Of a stretch of DNA of 64,000 nucleotides, positions 18,601 to 26,635 are shown one piece after another. The notes below the pieces were generated by a model that was not told where the DNA came from, made no database searches, and worked only from the letters and a program-made list of their open reading frames with translations. Source of the stretch: Pandoraea terrae. GTDB lineage: Bacteria; Pseudomonadota; Gammaproteobacteria; Burkholderiales; Burkholderiaceae. The stretch covers positions 62,001 to 126,000 of the forward strand of contig NZ_CABPRZ010000001.1 in assembly GCF_902459695.1 (NCBI RefSeq), in the 5' to 3' direction. Position 1 is the first letter of the stretch. The number at the start of each line of letters is the position of its first letter. The translations under genes were made by a program, and so were the position numbers.

Positions 18601-21600
18601 GGAAGGATCTACGGCGACCAACTCGGCATCGCGGCGGCGGTGTTGCATAACGACGCCGAGGACGGCCGCGCGGCCGTGATCGCCGCGCGTGAACGGCTCG
18701 ACGTGGGTGTCGGCCATCTGCTGAACCGCGAACATGCGGCGCTGTTCAGCCTCGGCGATATCGTCATCGGCGGGCAACTGGATGCCGAGCGTCGCGCGGT
18801 GGGACGCGCGCGTCATATCGAGAATCGCAGCGCGTCGATCGAGGCGACGCGCGCACTGCGCGTATCGGCCAACCGCGTCGAGAACATCGACGACCACTTT
18901 CGCACCGAGATGCAGGCCGGTGCGCCCAAGCGCATCGTCGAGTACGAGTACACCAACCGGGGCACGCGGCGGTATCGCGAGGATGAAGTGCGCTTCGAGA
19001 CGCATGAAGTGCCCGTCATGCTCACCGAAGACCGCCCGCCCCCCGTGCCCGACGACCCCGGCCGCTTGAACAACGACGCCTACGTGCGCTACGAGTACAC
19101 GCGCGTGGTCACCACGCCGGTCGTGGTCAGCAGTGATCCCGGCAAGATGAGCTCGGGCGGCGCGATGACGATCGAGGCCGAGCTCGTTACCAACGACAAG
19201 AGCCGCATCGTGGCCGGCGGGCCGCTGTCAATCGCAGCGGGCGAAGTGCAAAACATCGAAGTGGCAGGCGAGCAGGTCGAGACCGATTCCGGGGTGGCGA
19301 CCCGCTACTGGCGCAATCGCCGGCGAGGCTCCGACGAGCAGCATGCGGCGCAGGCGGCGTATCAACCGGCGCCGCGGCTCCAGTCGGTGAAGCTGCGTCC
19401 GGGCGTCGTGAGCGGCAATGCAAGCCCTGAGTATTCGCGGCAGGCGATCGGCCGGCACGACGCCTCGGATCTGACCGAGCAGCCGGGGCAGGCGGGCGAT
19501 CCGGAGGTGAGGCGCCGGGAACGGCCCGATGGGCCCGATGGGCCCGACGCCCGCGTCATCATCGAAGTGCCGGTGCGGGATGCGTCGGCTCCGGACCACG
19601 TCGCGCGCATCGTGCGCAGCGCCTACGCGCCGGTGAGCCTGCCCGACAACAGCCTGTTTCGCATTCTTCCGGACACGTCTGCCCGCTACCTGGTGGAGAC
19701 CGACCCGAGATTCACGGATCAACGGCAATGGCTGTCGTCGGACTTCATGTTCGAGCGCCTGCGCATGGACCCGGGGCAATTCCATCAGCGCATCGGCGAT
19801 GGCTTCTACGAGCAGCACCTGCTGCGCGAACAGGTGCTGCGGCTCACCGGCGAGCGCCGCATGCCGGGGTTTGATAGCGATGAGGCGCAGTACCGGGCGT
19901 TGCTGGAGAACGGCGCGACCTTCGCGCAGCAGTTCAAGTTGCGCCCGGGCGTCGCGTTGACGGCCGAGCAGATGGCGCAGCTCACGAGCGACATGGTGTG
20001 GCTGGTGGAGCGCGAGGTGACGCTGCCGGATGGCAGTGCCGCGCGGGTGCTGGTGCCGCAGCTGTATGTGCGGGTCAAGCCGGGCGACATTGACGGCTCG
20101 GGCGCCGTGCTGGGGGGCGCTGCCGTCGACCTGAAGAGCGCCGGCGACGTGCTCAACCACGGCACCATCGCCGGGCGCGAGGTCGTGTCGATCACGGTGG
20201 AGAACTTGCGCAACCTGGGTGGCAGGATCCGCGGCGATGCCGTCGAGGTGCAGGCAAGACAGGATGTCGACAATCTGGGCGGCGTGCTCGAGGCGCAAAC
20301 GTCGCTGGGCATCTCAGCGGGGCGCGACGTCAACGTTGTAAGCAGCGTGCAAGCGGGCGCAGGCGCGCAAGGCAGCGGGCGCAACCTCGGCCGCATCGCC
20401 GGGCTTTACGTGACCGGCAAGCAGGACGGCAAACAAGACGGGAATCACGACGGGAGGCAGGACGGGAATCACGACGGCAAGCTGGTCGTCAAGGGCGGCC
20501 GGGACGTCAACCTGACGGCGGCCGACATTGGCAATGCGTCGAACGCGGGGACGACCGCGCTCAAGGCGGGGCGCAATGTGTCGCTGGGGACGGTGGAGGT
20601 CGGCGCCGCTCAGCGCATCGTGTGGGACGCGCAGAACTGGCGCGAGACCGCCTCGCGTGACGAGGTCGGCACGTCGATTGAAACGGCGGGCGACCTGAGC
20701 GTGCGCGCGGGCGGCGACGTGACGATGCGCGGCGGGGCCGCGAGCAGCGAGGCGGGCGGGATTCGCGTGAGCGCCGGTGGCGACGTGCGGCTGGAGGCCA
20801 GCGCGCAGGCGCGTCACGCCGACCAGGCGGAGCGGATCGAGGCGACCAGCGGCTGGCTGTCGAAGAGCACGATTGCCCGGCGCAGCATCGCCACCGAGAC
20901 AACCACGCAGGGCGCGCTGGTGTCGGGGCAGCGCGTGTCGCTCGAGGCCGGCCGGGATGTGGCCATCGTCGGCAGCCAGGCCGTATCGACCGATGGCACC
21001 GCGATCCAGGCCGGGCGCGACATCACTATCGAGGCCGCCCGGCAAACCAGCGCGTATCAGGACGCACGCGAGGAACGCACGCGCGGGGTGATGGGCGGCG
21101 GTGGCGGGTTCAGCGTGACCGTGGGCAGCCGCAACGTGCGCGACCAGGCCGCCGAGCAGCTCGAAGCGTCGGCGCGCGCGACCGTGGGGGCGGTCAAGGG
21201 CGACGTCACGCTCGAAGCCGGCGGGCGCTATCGCCAGGCGGGCAGCGACGTGATCGCGCGCGAGGGCAACGTCGCCATCGCCGGCCAGCAGGTCGAGATC
21301 GTGGAGGCACGCGACACGTCGTCGCTGCAGCGCGAGCATGAGTTCCGCCAGTCGGGCGTGACCGTGACGGTGACGAACCCGCTGGTCGCGGCGGCGCAGA
21401 CCACCACCCAAACGGCCCGTGCCACGAGCCAGGCGGGCGACGCCCGCATGAAGGCGCTGGCGGGGGCCACGGTGGGCTTGGCCGGCAAGAACGCCTACGA
21501 CGCGCTCCGGAAGGATCCGGATGCGCTCGGCGGCGTGAGCGTGTCGGTCACGGTGGGCGCCTCCAAGCAGACCAGCCGCGAGACGCGCAGCGCGTCAAAT

Positions 21601-24090
21601 GCGAGCGGCTCGACGGTGGCAGCCGGCGGCGACATCTCGATCCGGGCGACCGGCGGTGGTGACCGTGAGGGTGACCGCGGGGGTGACCCATCTGGCGATC
21701 GGTCGAGCGTGACGGTGCGCGGCAGCGACGTGACGGCCGGCGGCGACGTGACGCTTGCGGCCGATGGTGACATCGCGCTGGAGGCCGCAGAGAACACCTC
21801 AAGCACGCGCCGCAACAGCAGCGGCGCAAGCGGCGGCATCGGGGTGGGCGCGAGCTTCGGCAAGAAAACGTCGGTGGGCATCACCGCCAGCGCGAGCGGC
21901 TCGCGCGGCAAGGCCGAGGGTGACGCGCAGACGTGGACCACCACGCATGTGACGGCGGGCGGCACGGTGTCGATGCAATCCGGCGGCGACACCACGCTGC
22001 GCGGCGCGCAGGTGCGTGGCGAGTCGGTTGCGGCGAAGGTCGGCGGCGACCTGAAGCTCGAGAGCCTGCAGGACCACGACAACTACCACAGCCGCGACCA
22101 GTCGCTTGGCGGCAGCGCGACCGTCGGGTTAGGCACGGTGTCCGGTGCGATCAACGTGAGTCACCAGCAGATCAGGAGCGACTACGCGAGCGTGCAGCAG
22201 CAGTCTGGCATCCAGGCCGGCGACGGCGGCTTCGACGTGGTTGTGGCGGGCAACACCGATCTGGTGGGCGCGGTGATCGCCTCGACCGATCAAGCGGCCG
22301 AGGCAGGCCGGAATCGCTTGAAGACGGGTACCCTGACGCAGCGCGACCTCGAGAACCGGGCCGAGTATGACGCGTTGGGCGTGAGCATCGGCGGCGGCTT
22401 CAATTCGGGCGGCAGCGACGCCAAGGTCGGCACCGATCAGGCCGGGCACGCCACGACCGGCGCGGGGGTGGTGCCCGGGCACGAGGCGCCGGCTTCAGGC
22501 GGCGCGTCGGGTGGGGTGTCCGTGACCCCGCCGATGATCGTGGCAGCGGCGGGGAGCGCCACCAGCACGACCAAAAGCGGTATCAGTGCCGGGGTGATCG
22601 AGATCACCGACGCCGAGAAGCAGCAGGCCATCACCGGCAAGACGGCGCGGCAGACCATCGCCGCGACGAACCGCGAGGTGTCGTCGGAGCGCGACGGCAG
22701 CAACGCACTGGGCAAGATCTTTAACGAGCAGGAGATCCGCGCCGGCTTCGAGATCGTGGAGGCGCTGCAGCGCGAAGTGGGCGTGTTCGTGACCAACCGG
22801 GCGCAGGAGGCCGATGCGCTGGAAAAAGCGCGCGACCAGGAGACCGACCCGGCAAGACGCGCCGCGCTCGATCAGGAACTGCAAGAAGCGCGCAAGTGGG
22901 CTCCGGGCGGCGACTACGGTCGAGTCGTCACGGCGATCACGGCAGCGGCAGGCGGCAACGTGACGGGCGGTATGGGCGATCTGGTCACCAAAGCGACGAT
23001 CAACTACATCCAGAGCCTGGGCGTCGAAAAGGTCAAGGCGATTGCCGACGGGCTGAAGAGCGAGACGGCGCGGGCGGCCTTGCAGGGCATCGTGGGATGC
23101 GCGGGAGCAGCAGCGTCGGGCGGTGACTGCGGCGCGGGTGCGTTGGGCGGCTCGGCGAGCGTGGTGCTGAACAACCTGCTGGACAAGGCGGGCGGGAAAT
23201 CGGGTGAAGACCTGAGTCAGGAGGAAAAGCACGCGCGCACGAATCTGGTGACGTCGATCGTTGCTGGGATCGCCGGCGCGACCGGCACAGACGTTGCCAC
23301 GGCAAGCACGGGCGCAAAAATAGAAACAGAAAACAACGCGCTGAACCTTGGCGAATTCAAGTCGCTGATCCAGGAAGCCAAGGGCTGCGAGCGCACAAAC
23401 ACGTGCACGCAAGTGCGTGACAAATACCGCCAGCTGAGTGCGGATAATCAAGCAAAAGTCATCGCGACATGTGCGGCCGACCCGCAAGCGTGTCAGGGCG
23501 AGTTCGGCAATTACCTTGCTGAGCTAGGCGACTTCCGCAGAGCACTCGATGCGGCAGTGGGTGAAAAACTACCCAGCGAAATCAAGAACGATCTCGGGAT
23601 CTATCTGCTGCACTACAACGATGCAGTGGGAGCAGTCAACGAGCCGGAGTTCGCCAAGCAGCTACAGGAAAGATTCGGGGTCACGCCGGAAATGGCGCGA
23701 ACAGCGGCGGCAGTCGCCGTCGCGGTCACCGGGGCGAAGAAGCGGGATGTTCACGCGCCGAAGATATCCGCTGATCGTCCGGATGCAACGATTTTCAATG
23801 GAGAGATGCTCGGTTTGGGCGGTGTGAAAACTGCCAGCAAGACCTTATGGAAAGGGCGAGGGAAAGAACGGATTGACGTAGAAAATCCTTCCCCAGGCTT
23901 AAGGCCGGGACAAATACACTATCAGGATAACGCCGGGAGTAAGTACTACTATGATCCGAACAGCAAAAAATTCTTCGATCAGAGGACCGGTGAACTGGCC
24001 CCTAGGAAGGTGCAGGAGCTCTTGGGAGACAGTGTATTCTCGAGGTCGATCGACAAGGCGTTGTATGAATATCTGGGGGCAAGGAGATGA
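15646..24090 (+). CDS. cdiA: CdiA-like contact-dependent inhibition effector / filamentous haemagglutinin
   Basis: A 2,814-residue secreted filament with a C-terminal toxin. It starts with an ESPR-type extended signal region (MNAKRFRIVFNRRRGQLMAV), followed by the TPS secretion domain (about residues 75-320, with NPAGIVCDGCGVIN), haemagglutinin repeats, a distinct central block (about 1080-1480, candidate receptor-binding region), more repeats, and a pretoxin region ending in TENNAL (about 2561), which stands in for the VENN motif. The last 250 residues are more A-rich at DNA level and end in a small domain with RIDVENPSPGLRPGQIHYQ, reminiscent of polymorphic RNase-type toxins; the exact family is uncertain. 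The start at 15646 follows gaggtg; the frame continues upstream to 15493 inside cdiB. Confidence 0.92.
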   Translation: MNAKRFRIVFNRRRGQLMAVAENVKCAARTGAVSGTASTPPSGMAWRPRARRIGWAAIAAIGWGALWGVPVHAQIVADPNAAGSQHPIVTHSANGVIQVDIQTPNGAGVSHNRYVQFDVDGRGAILNNAREATQTALGGWVNGNPALAGGSARVVLNEVVAGGPSQLGGFLEIAGDRAELIVANPAGIVCDGCGVINAHRATFAAGAPQMSGGEVAGFHIGDGAVAIGARGMNTRDVDYTGILARAARVAGKVWAKDMRVVTGAGDFDRTLAARASDAPPAGQAPAFAIDVAQLGGMYAGKIYLLATEAGVGVRNHGEIGAGEHGLTLSADGWVSNQGKLVSDADVQLQAASLANAGTLYARRNLTAAIAGQWVNHGTAAAGGNASWQAGAVRQSASGTLAAGVDAEGMTGHVGRLSVVSEGALQVSGKSLAGQSIVMSGARVDLDGAQMQAHEIDVRARAGDLLARNASLHAQATLHLGTPAHLLTDSATISASRVLVDAHDWSNVGGDIRQTGEDDSRFVIDGTFDNRRGTLASNARALRLAAGRLRNDDGQIQHAGRGTFVLATPQLDGIGGGIASNGFLQFSVGRAVIDGARIVARGLGIDADDWSQRGANVRQTGQTATRMRVRGRLDNRGGHLGTGGTLDVHADDTLDNRDGEMVARDGVTLAAGALDNRGGKLGSAAGGLAVGVVGAVLNDAGVLASGGALSLSSAHVSNTLGGRITSEGAMTLTARDWRNAGGEVQALGPIDMRLGGRLDNRRGLLRSGGTLSIAADTIDNGDTRQAGGIEANSLSLTAAHIHNRDGAMVANDVLSLTAAAQLDNTGGTITSGRALVIRGLPEVSASRMATSAWQQGAAGTLNLVNAGGTLLAGERLGLYAAALIGGGDVLSRGDLTLALVGDFAPGGRLRAHGNLSLETLGTFTNSQRVEAAKRLRVQAARIDNRADGVLSGDETHLEATSDIVNRGLIDARLTYLAAPTLRNLGSGRIYGDQLGIAAAVLHNDAEDGRAAVIAARERLDVGVGHLLNREHAALFSLGDIVIGGQLDAERRAVGRARHIENRSASIEATRALRVSANRVENIDDHFRTEMQAGAPKRIVEYEYTNRGTRRYREDEVRFETHEVPVMLTEDRPPPVPDDPGRLNNDAYVRYEYTRVVTTPVVVSSDPGKMSSGGAMTIEAELVTNDKSRIVAGGPLSIAAGEVQNIEVAGEQVETDSGVATRYWRNRRRGSDEQHAAQAAYQPAPRLQSVKLRPGVVSGNASPEYSRQAIGRHDASDLTEQPGQAGDPEVRRRERPDGPDGPDARVIIEVPVRDASAPDHVARIVRSAYAPVSLPDNSLFRILPDTSARYLVETDPRFTDQRQWLSSDFMFERLRMDPGQFHQRIGDGFYEQHLLREQVLRLTGERRMPGFDSDEAQYRALLENGATFAQQFKLRPGVALTAEQMAQLTSDMVWLVEREVTLPDGSAARVLVPQLYVRVKPGDIDGSGAVLGGAAVDLKSAGDVLNHGTIAGREVVSITVENLRNLGGRIRGDAVEVQARQDVDNLGGVLEAQTSLGISAGRDVNVVSSVQAGAGAQGSGRNLGRIAGLYVTGKQDGKQDGNHDGRQDGNHDGKLVVKGGRDVNLTAADIGNASNAGTTALKAGRNVSLGTVEVGAAQRIVWDAQNWRETASRDEVGTSIETAGDLSVRAGGDVTMRGGAASSEAGGIRVSAGGDVRLEASAQARHADQAERIEATSGWLSKSTIARRSIATETTTQGALVSGQRVSLEAGRDVAIVGSQAVSTDGTAIQAGRDITIEAARQTSAYQDAREERTRGVMGGGGGFSVTVGSRNVRDQAAEQLEASARATVGAVKGDVTLEAGGRYRQAGSDVIAREGNVAIAGQQVEIVEARDTSSLQREHEFRQSGVTVTVTNPLVAAAQTTTQTARATSQAGDARMKALAGATVGLAGKNAYDALRKDPDALGGVSVSVTVGASKQTSRETRSASNASGSTVAAGGDISIRATGGGDREGDRGGDPSGDRSSVTVRGSDVTAGGDVTLAADGDIALEAAENTSSTRRNSSGASGGIGVGASFGKKTSVGITASASGSRGKAEGDAQTWTTTHVTAGGTVSMQSGGDTTLRGAQVRGESVAAKVGGDLKLESLQDHDNYHSRDQSLGGSATVGLGTVSGAINVSHQQIRSDYASVQQQSGIQAGDGGFDVVVAGNTDLVGAVIASTDQAAEAGRNRLKTGTLTQRDLENRAEYDALGVSIGGGFNSGGSDAKVGTDQAGHATTGAGVVPGHEAPASGGASGGVSVTPPMIVAAAGSATSTTKSGISAGVIEITDAEKQQAITGKTARQTIAATNREVSSERDGSNALGKIFNEQEIRAGFEIVEALQREVGVFVTNRAQEADALEKARDQETDPARRAALDQELQEARKWAPGGDYGRVVTAITAAAGGNVTGGMGDLVTKATINYIQSLGVEKVKAIADGLKSETARAALQGIVGCAGAAASGGDCGAGALGGSASVVLNNLLDKAGGKSGEDLSQEEKHARTNLVTSIVAGIAGATGTDVATASTGAKIETENNALNLGEFKSLIQEAKGCERTNTCTQVRDKYRQLSADNQAKVIATCAADPQACQGEFGNYLAELGDFRRALDAAVGEKLPSEIKNDLGIYLLHYNDAVGAVNEPEFAKQLQERFGVTPEMARTAAAVAVAVTGAKKRDVHAPKISADRPDATIFNGEMLGLGGVKTASKTLWKGRGKERIDVENPSPGLRPGQIHYQDNAGSKYYYDPNSKKFFDQRTGELAPRKVQELLGDSVFSRSIDKALYEYLGARR
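20419..20478 (+). repeat. Five 12-bp tandem repeats inside cdiA
   Basis: Five consecutive 12-base units, each encoding x-x-Asp-Gly (KQDG, KQDG, NHDG, RQDG, NHDG), interrupt the second haemagglutinin repeat region. In-frame unit length means copy number can change without breaking the protein. Confidence 0.85.
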
Positions 24091-24551
24091 TTTTCACCAA
24101 TCAGCGCATGAGGCGATACTTGGCGGATATGGGAAGTGTTCCCGTTTCGTTGTCAAGTGATTTGCGAAAATTGATTGATGCTGGATTTTGTAGTGTCGAT
24201 GGGTGCGTGTTCTTTTGTGCCTTCTTTGATGGTCGAGTACTCCCAGAAAAAGACTTCATCGTTTCAAGTTTCCATGACCTTTCCGGGTATGAGGCTTCTA
24301 TAAACAAGTTTCACGTCGAGGACTATTGTGACAGCGACGTATTTGGCTACGCTGTTTCATTTGTTAATGAATTCTCGAATCACTGGGACAAAAGGCTTGG
24401 GAAGGCAGCTCTGATAATGGACTACGATAACGGCCCTGAAGTCGGAGTTGTTTGTACGGTTAGGTTCCATTTGCTGAGAGAAGGTGAATCATGGTTGGAC
24501 TGTAAGCGCATTGACGATTTTCCATCGGCAATTCTTGTTAAATACGTATGA
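24087..24551 (+). CDS. cdiI: Probable CdiI immunity protein
   Basis: A 154-residue soluble protein without a recognised family, beginning MIFTNQRMRRYLADMG. It overlaps the cdiA stop by four bases (ATGA) and has a good Shine-Dalgarno (aaggag) inside the end of cdiA, the standard position of an immunity gene that neutralises the CdiA C-terminal toxin. Base composition is much more AT-rich than the flanking core genes, as expected for a horizontally exchanged toxin-immunity module. The assignment rests on position, size and composition, not on homology. Confidence 0.75.
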   Translation: MIFTNQRMRRYLADMGSVPVSLSSDLRKLIDAGFCSVDGCVFFCAFFDGRVLPEKDFIVSSFHDLSGYEASINKFHVEDYCDSDVFGYAVSFVNEFSNHWDKRLGKAALIMDYDNGPEVGVVCTVRFHLLREGESWLDCKRIDDFPSAILVKYV

Positions 24552-24609
24552 GCATGTGACCTTGCCCCTGTATGGCGAATTCCACATCCGAGGGAATTGC
24601 GTTATTGCA

Positions 24610-24813
24610 CTGAGGGGGGCGCAATACCGTCCCATTTTTAATCGGAAAAATCCGCCTTGTCGGCCACCGCGAAATTCTGTAGCGAGTATCGATGGGGCGG
24701 ATTATGCTGGTCACGCGTTGAATCGAACGCAGGATCGAGGCATAACACGTTCCGGCGTAAAGAGTACCATCCCGACCGGCGTGGAAAAGCCGAGCTGAGG
24801 GGGGCGACAATAC
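24610..24813 (+). repeat. Short direct repeat ctgaggggggcg(a)caatac
   Basis: An 18-base phrase at 24610-24627 recurs with one inserted base at 24795-24813, 185 bases apart, on both sides of the orphan toxin tail. The second copy coincides with the frameshift. Confidence 0.45.
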
Positions 24814-24905
24814 ATTGCAATTCTACAAGCAATATTTATATCGTTAGGGACAAGCAGAGTAACGCAATTACTTTGAATTATGGGAAATGGCATTTGGCTA
24901 CATGA
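24670..24905 (+). pseudogene. Orphan CDI-type toxin tail, frameshifted
   Basis: Two overlapping frames together read like the end of a polymorphic toxin: SIDGADYAGHALNRTQDRG, then RSGVKSTIPTGVEKPS to a stop at 24798, and in the next frame RGATIHCNSTSNIYIVRDKQ and SNAITLNYGK to a stop at 24905. The pattern GHAxxRxQxRGI followed by a short beta-rich end resembles DUF4258/BECR-like RNase toxin tails of haemagglutinins. One lost base near 24796 would join the frames. No secretion or pretoxin part precedes it, so it is a displaced tail, probably inactive unless recombined into cdiA. Confidence 0.6.
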
Positions 24906-24906
24906 A

Positions 24907-25197
24907 ATGAGACTTCGGGCGCAGCAAGCACTCAAGAGCCAACTGTCGTTTGCTGAGTTCGTTCTGTTCGCAGAAACATGGTGTGATGAAATGCCGTCAT
25001 CCGTCGATCCTAAAATTGCAGCCCAATACCGGGACGCATGGTTCGAACTGGAGATAGTAAACGCGCTGGCGTTGGAGGCATGGGACTCCGATGGTAGGCC
25101 ACGCGATTGGGATGATCAATGGTGCGACCTGCACAAAGACGAGGCGGAGGAGGTACTAGTCGAATTTCTCGTGTTACTTGGTACGTTTAATTTTTAG
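24907..25197 (+). CDS. Candidate orphan immunity protein
   Basis: A 96-residue acidic protein (MRLRAQQALKSQ...LLGTFNF), rich in Asp/Glu and Trp. Its ATG lies one base after the orphan toxin tail stop at 24905; an alternative ATG at 24880 would overlap the toxin end. Position, small size and low GC fit an immunity gene that survived after its toxin decayed, protecting against siblings that still carry that toxin. I do not recognise the family. Confidence 0.6.
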   Translation: MRLRAQQALKSQLSFAEFVLFAETWCDEMPSSVDPKIAAQYRDAWFELEIVNALALEAWDSDGRPRDWDDQWCDLHKDEAEEVLVEFLVLLGTFNF

Positions 25198-25213
25198 ACT
25201 GGTTTTCTGTATT

Positions 25214-25469
25214 GGCAAGATCTCTAACCAGGAGGAGATCAACGGCGGCGTCGCGATCATGGAGGCGTTCCAGCGCGAGGTGGCGGCTTCGTCGTCAACT
25301 GCGGGAAGGAGGCGGAAGCGCTCAAGAAGGCGCGGGGCGCGGAGCCGGACCCCGCCACGAGGGCGGAACTCGACACGCAACTAGCCGAGGTGCCGAACGG
25401 GGGGCGGGCGGCGGCGACCAGAGGATTGCGGCTATCACCGAACGTCGCTCGTACGCATTGCCGACCTAG
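25214..25469 (+). pseudogene. Decayed CdiA pretoxin fragment
   Basis: Translation in three successive frames matches the cdiA pretoxin: GKISNQEEINGGVAIMEAFQ and REV, then FVVNCGKEAEALKKAR with DPATRAELDTQLAEV, then GGDQRIAAIT. The intact gene has GKIFNEQEIRAGFEIVEALQ, REVGVFVTNRAQEADALEKA, DPARRAALDQELQEA and GGDYGRVVTAIT at about 22717-22950. At least two frameshifts separate the pieces. Such fragments normally precede an orphan toxin-immunity module; here what followed seems lost. It gives homology for recombination with cdiA. Confidence 0.8.
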
Positions 25470-25510
25470 AAGGCAGCTACTAAAAGTGAATCCCCGTATA
25501 TATATGAAGC

Positions 25511-25539
25511 AAGGCGGCCCCCTCGCGAGGATCCGCCTT
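25511..25539. terminator. Hairpin downstream of the CDI remnants
   Basis: AAGGCGG (25511-25517) and CCGCCTT (25533-25539) are perfect inverted repeats with a 15-base loop. It lies between the CDI remnants and the convergent DUF1484-like gene; there is no clear T tract. Confidence 0.4.
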
Positions 25540-25603
25540 GTGCTCCGGGCACTTCGCGTAACCGGTATTTCGCTTTCGGAGCGCTATCAGAACGGCACCC
25601 GTT

Positions 25604-25948
25604 TCATACCAGCGCCGACATTTCGCGAGTGACAGCGTCGAGCCGACCCTTGAGCGGCGCGATCAGGCAATGGAGCTTTGCGCCCGATACCGGTACGCTC
25701 GCGGCATTGTCGAGCAAGTCAAGCAGTACATCCATCGCATCGCTCACCTGCAGAAGATCGTCGCTCGCGTTCGAGACGGTTTCGCGAACGGTGCTACTCA
25801 CGGCGCTCAGTTGAGCGTAGATGTCACGAGTTTGATCGCTTGGGGATTGCGTGTCATCGCTCAAGCGCTGTCCCAGCAGACCGAGAAGCGAAGTCTGCTC
25901 GGCCAACGACAGTTGCGAGGTGAATTCGGAATGGGATTGATACGTCAT
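25604..25948 (-). CDS. DUF1484-like small helical protein
   Basis: A 114-residue, largely helical protein with LLQVSDAMDVLLDLLDNA and the C-terminal LHCLIAPLKGRLDAVTREM, which resembles the DUF1484 family known from Ralstonia, Cupriavidus and Burkholderia. No function is established. I chose the ATG at 25948 (MTYQSHSEFTSQLSLAEQ); an ATG at 25987 is possible but adds residues with little character. It is convergent with the CDI remnants and has a long free region upstream. Confidence 0.6.
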   Translation of the reverse strand: MTYQSHSEFTSQLSLAEQTSLLGLLGQRLSDDTQSPSDQTRDIYAQLSAVSSTVRETVSNASDDLLQVSDAMDVLLDLLDNAASVPVSGAKLHCLIAPLKGRLDAVTREMSALV

Positions 25949-26635
25949 ACGGTCTCCAACGAGTGCGGTTGTCATCCCGCACCTCATCCGAGAATGAGGT
26001 GGGCGGGCACAAGGCCGGAGTCGAAAACCGGGACCGTATGAACCGGCACACGCAAGCGTGTTCCAGCCCAGGCCCGCCCAATGAAGGCGTGCGCGAACAT
26101 GCCGTCAATTGACGGCCCGTCCGCTACGGTTTGCGGGTTTCGACACCCGATCGCCAATGATTCGGCGATGGAGACATTCTCCGCAAACGCGACGGGGACC
26201 GCCATCAGACGATTCCGAACTTTAGCCGGGAGTTGGCAAAAACGTGGCAACTTGCCGGCCAAACGGGAAAATTCTCCTCGAGGCAAGCCAATCTGCGACG
26301 GAATGGTTGAAAGCGTGGGTAACGTTCATGACGACCGCGCCATCGTCTGGTGTGGGGCAGTGGCGGGCCGGATGATCGTCGGTGGGGCGATTGGAGGCGT
26401 GGCAAATATCCGCTCGTTGGTTTGTCGTCGAATACGACGCAGAAAAAGGGGCGCGAACAGAGAGGGTCTGAATTAACAGAGGGAATATTCCGAAAGACCG
26501 ACAGACGACCCCCAAAACGGGCATCACTTCCGTATCATCTTGGACATCCGTGCTCCGTAGGGAAACACACGAATTCGGAGCACGGCTAGCGGGGACGGTT
26601 CGGGGGAACTGATCCCCGCGCCTCAAAGTGAATGT
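25949..26635. other. 687-bp gap with paired inverted repeats near edd
   Basis: Open frames on both strands here look like chance frames of GC-rich DNA. Near the edd end are two nested inverted repeats: CCGTGCTCCG (26548-26557) with CGGAGCACGG (26576-26585), and GCGGGG (26589-26594) with CCCCGC (26614-26619). They probably close the edd transcript, though no T tract follows. Nothing else is recognised. Confidence 0.45.

Noticed and set aside
17770-19005. Long minus-strand frames inside cdiA
   Set aside because: Repeated-domain coding strand with high GC produces long antisense frames; no domain or start signal.
25984-26476. Open frames on both strands in the gap upstream of the DUF1484-like gene
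   Set aside because: Overlap each other antisense, have no ribosome site or family resemblance.
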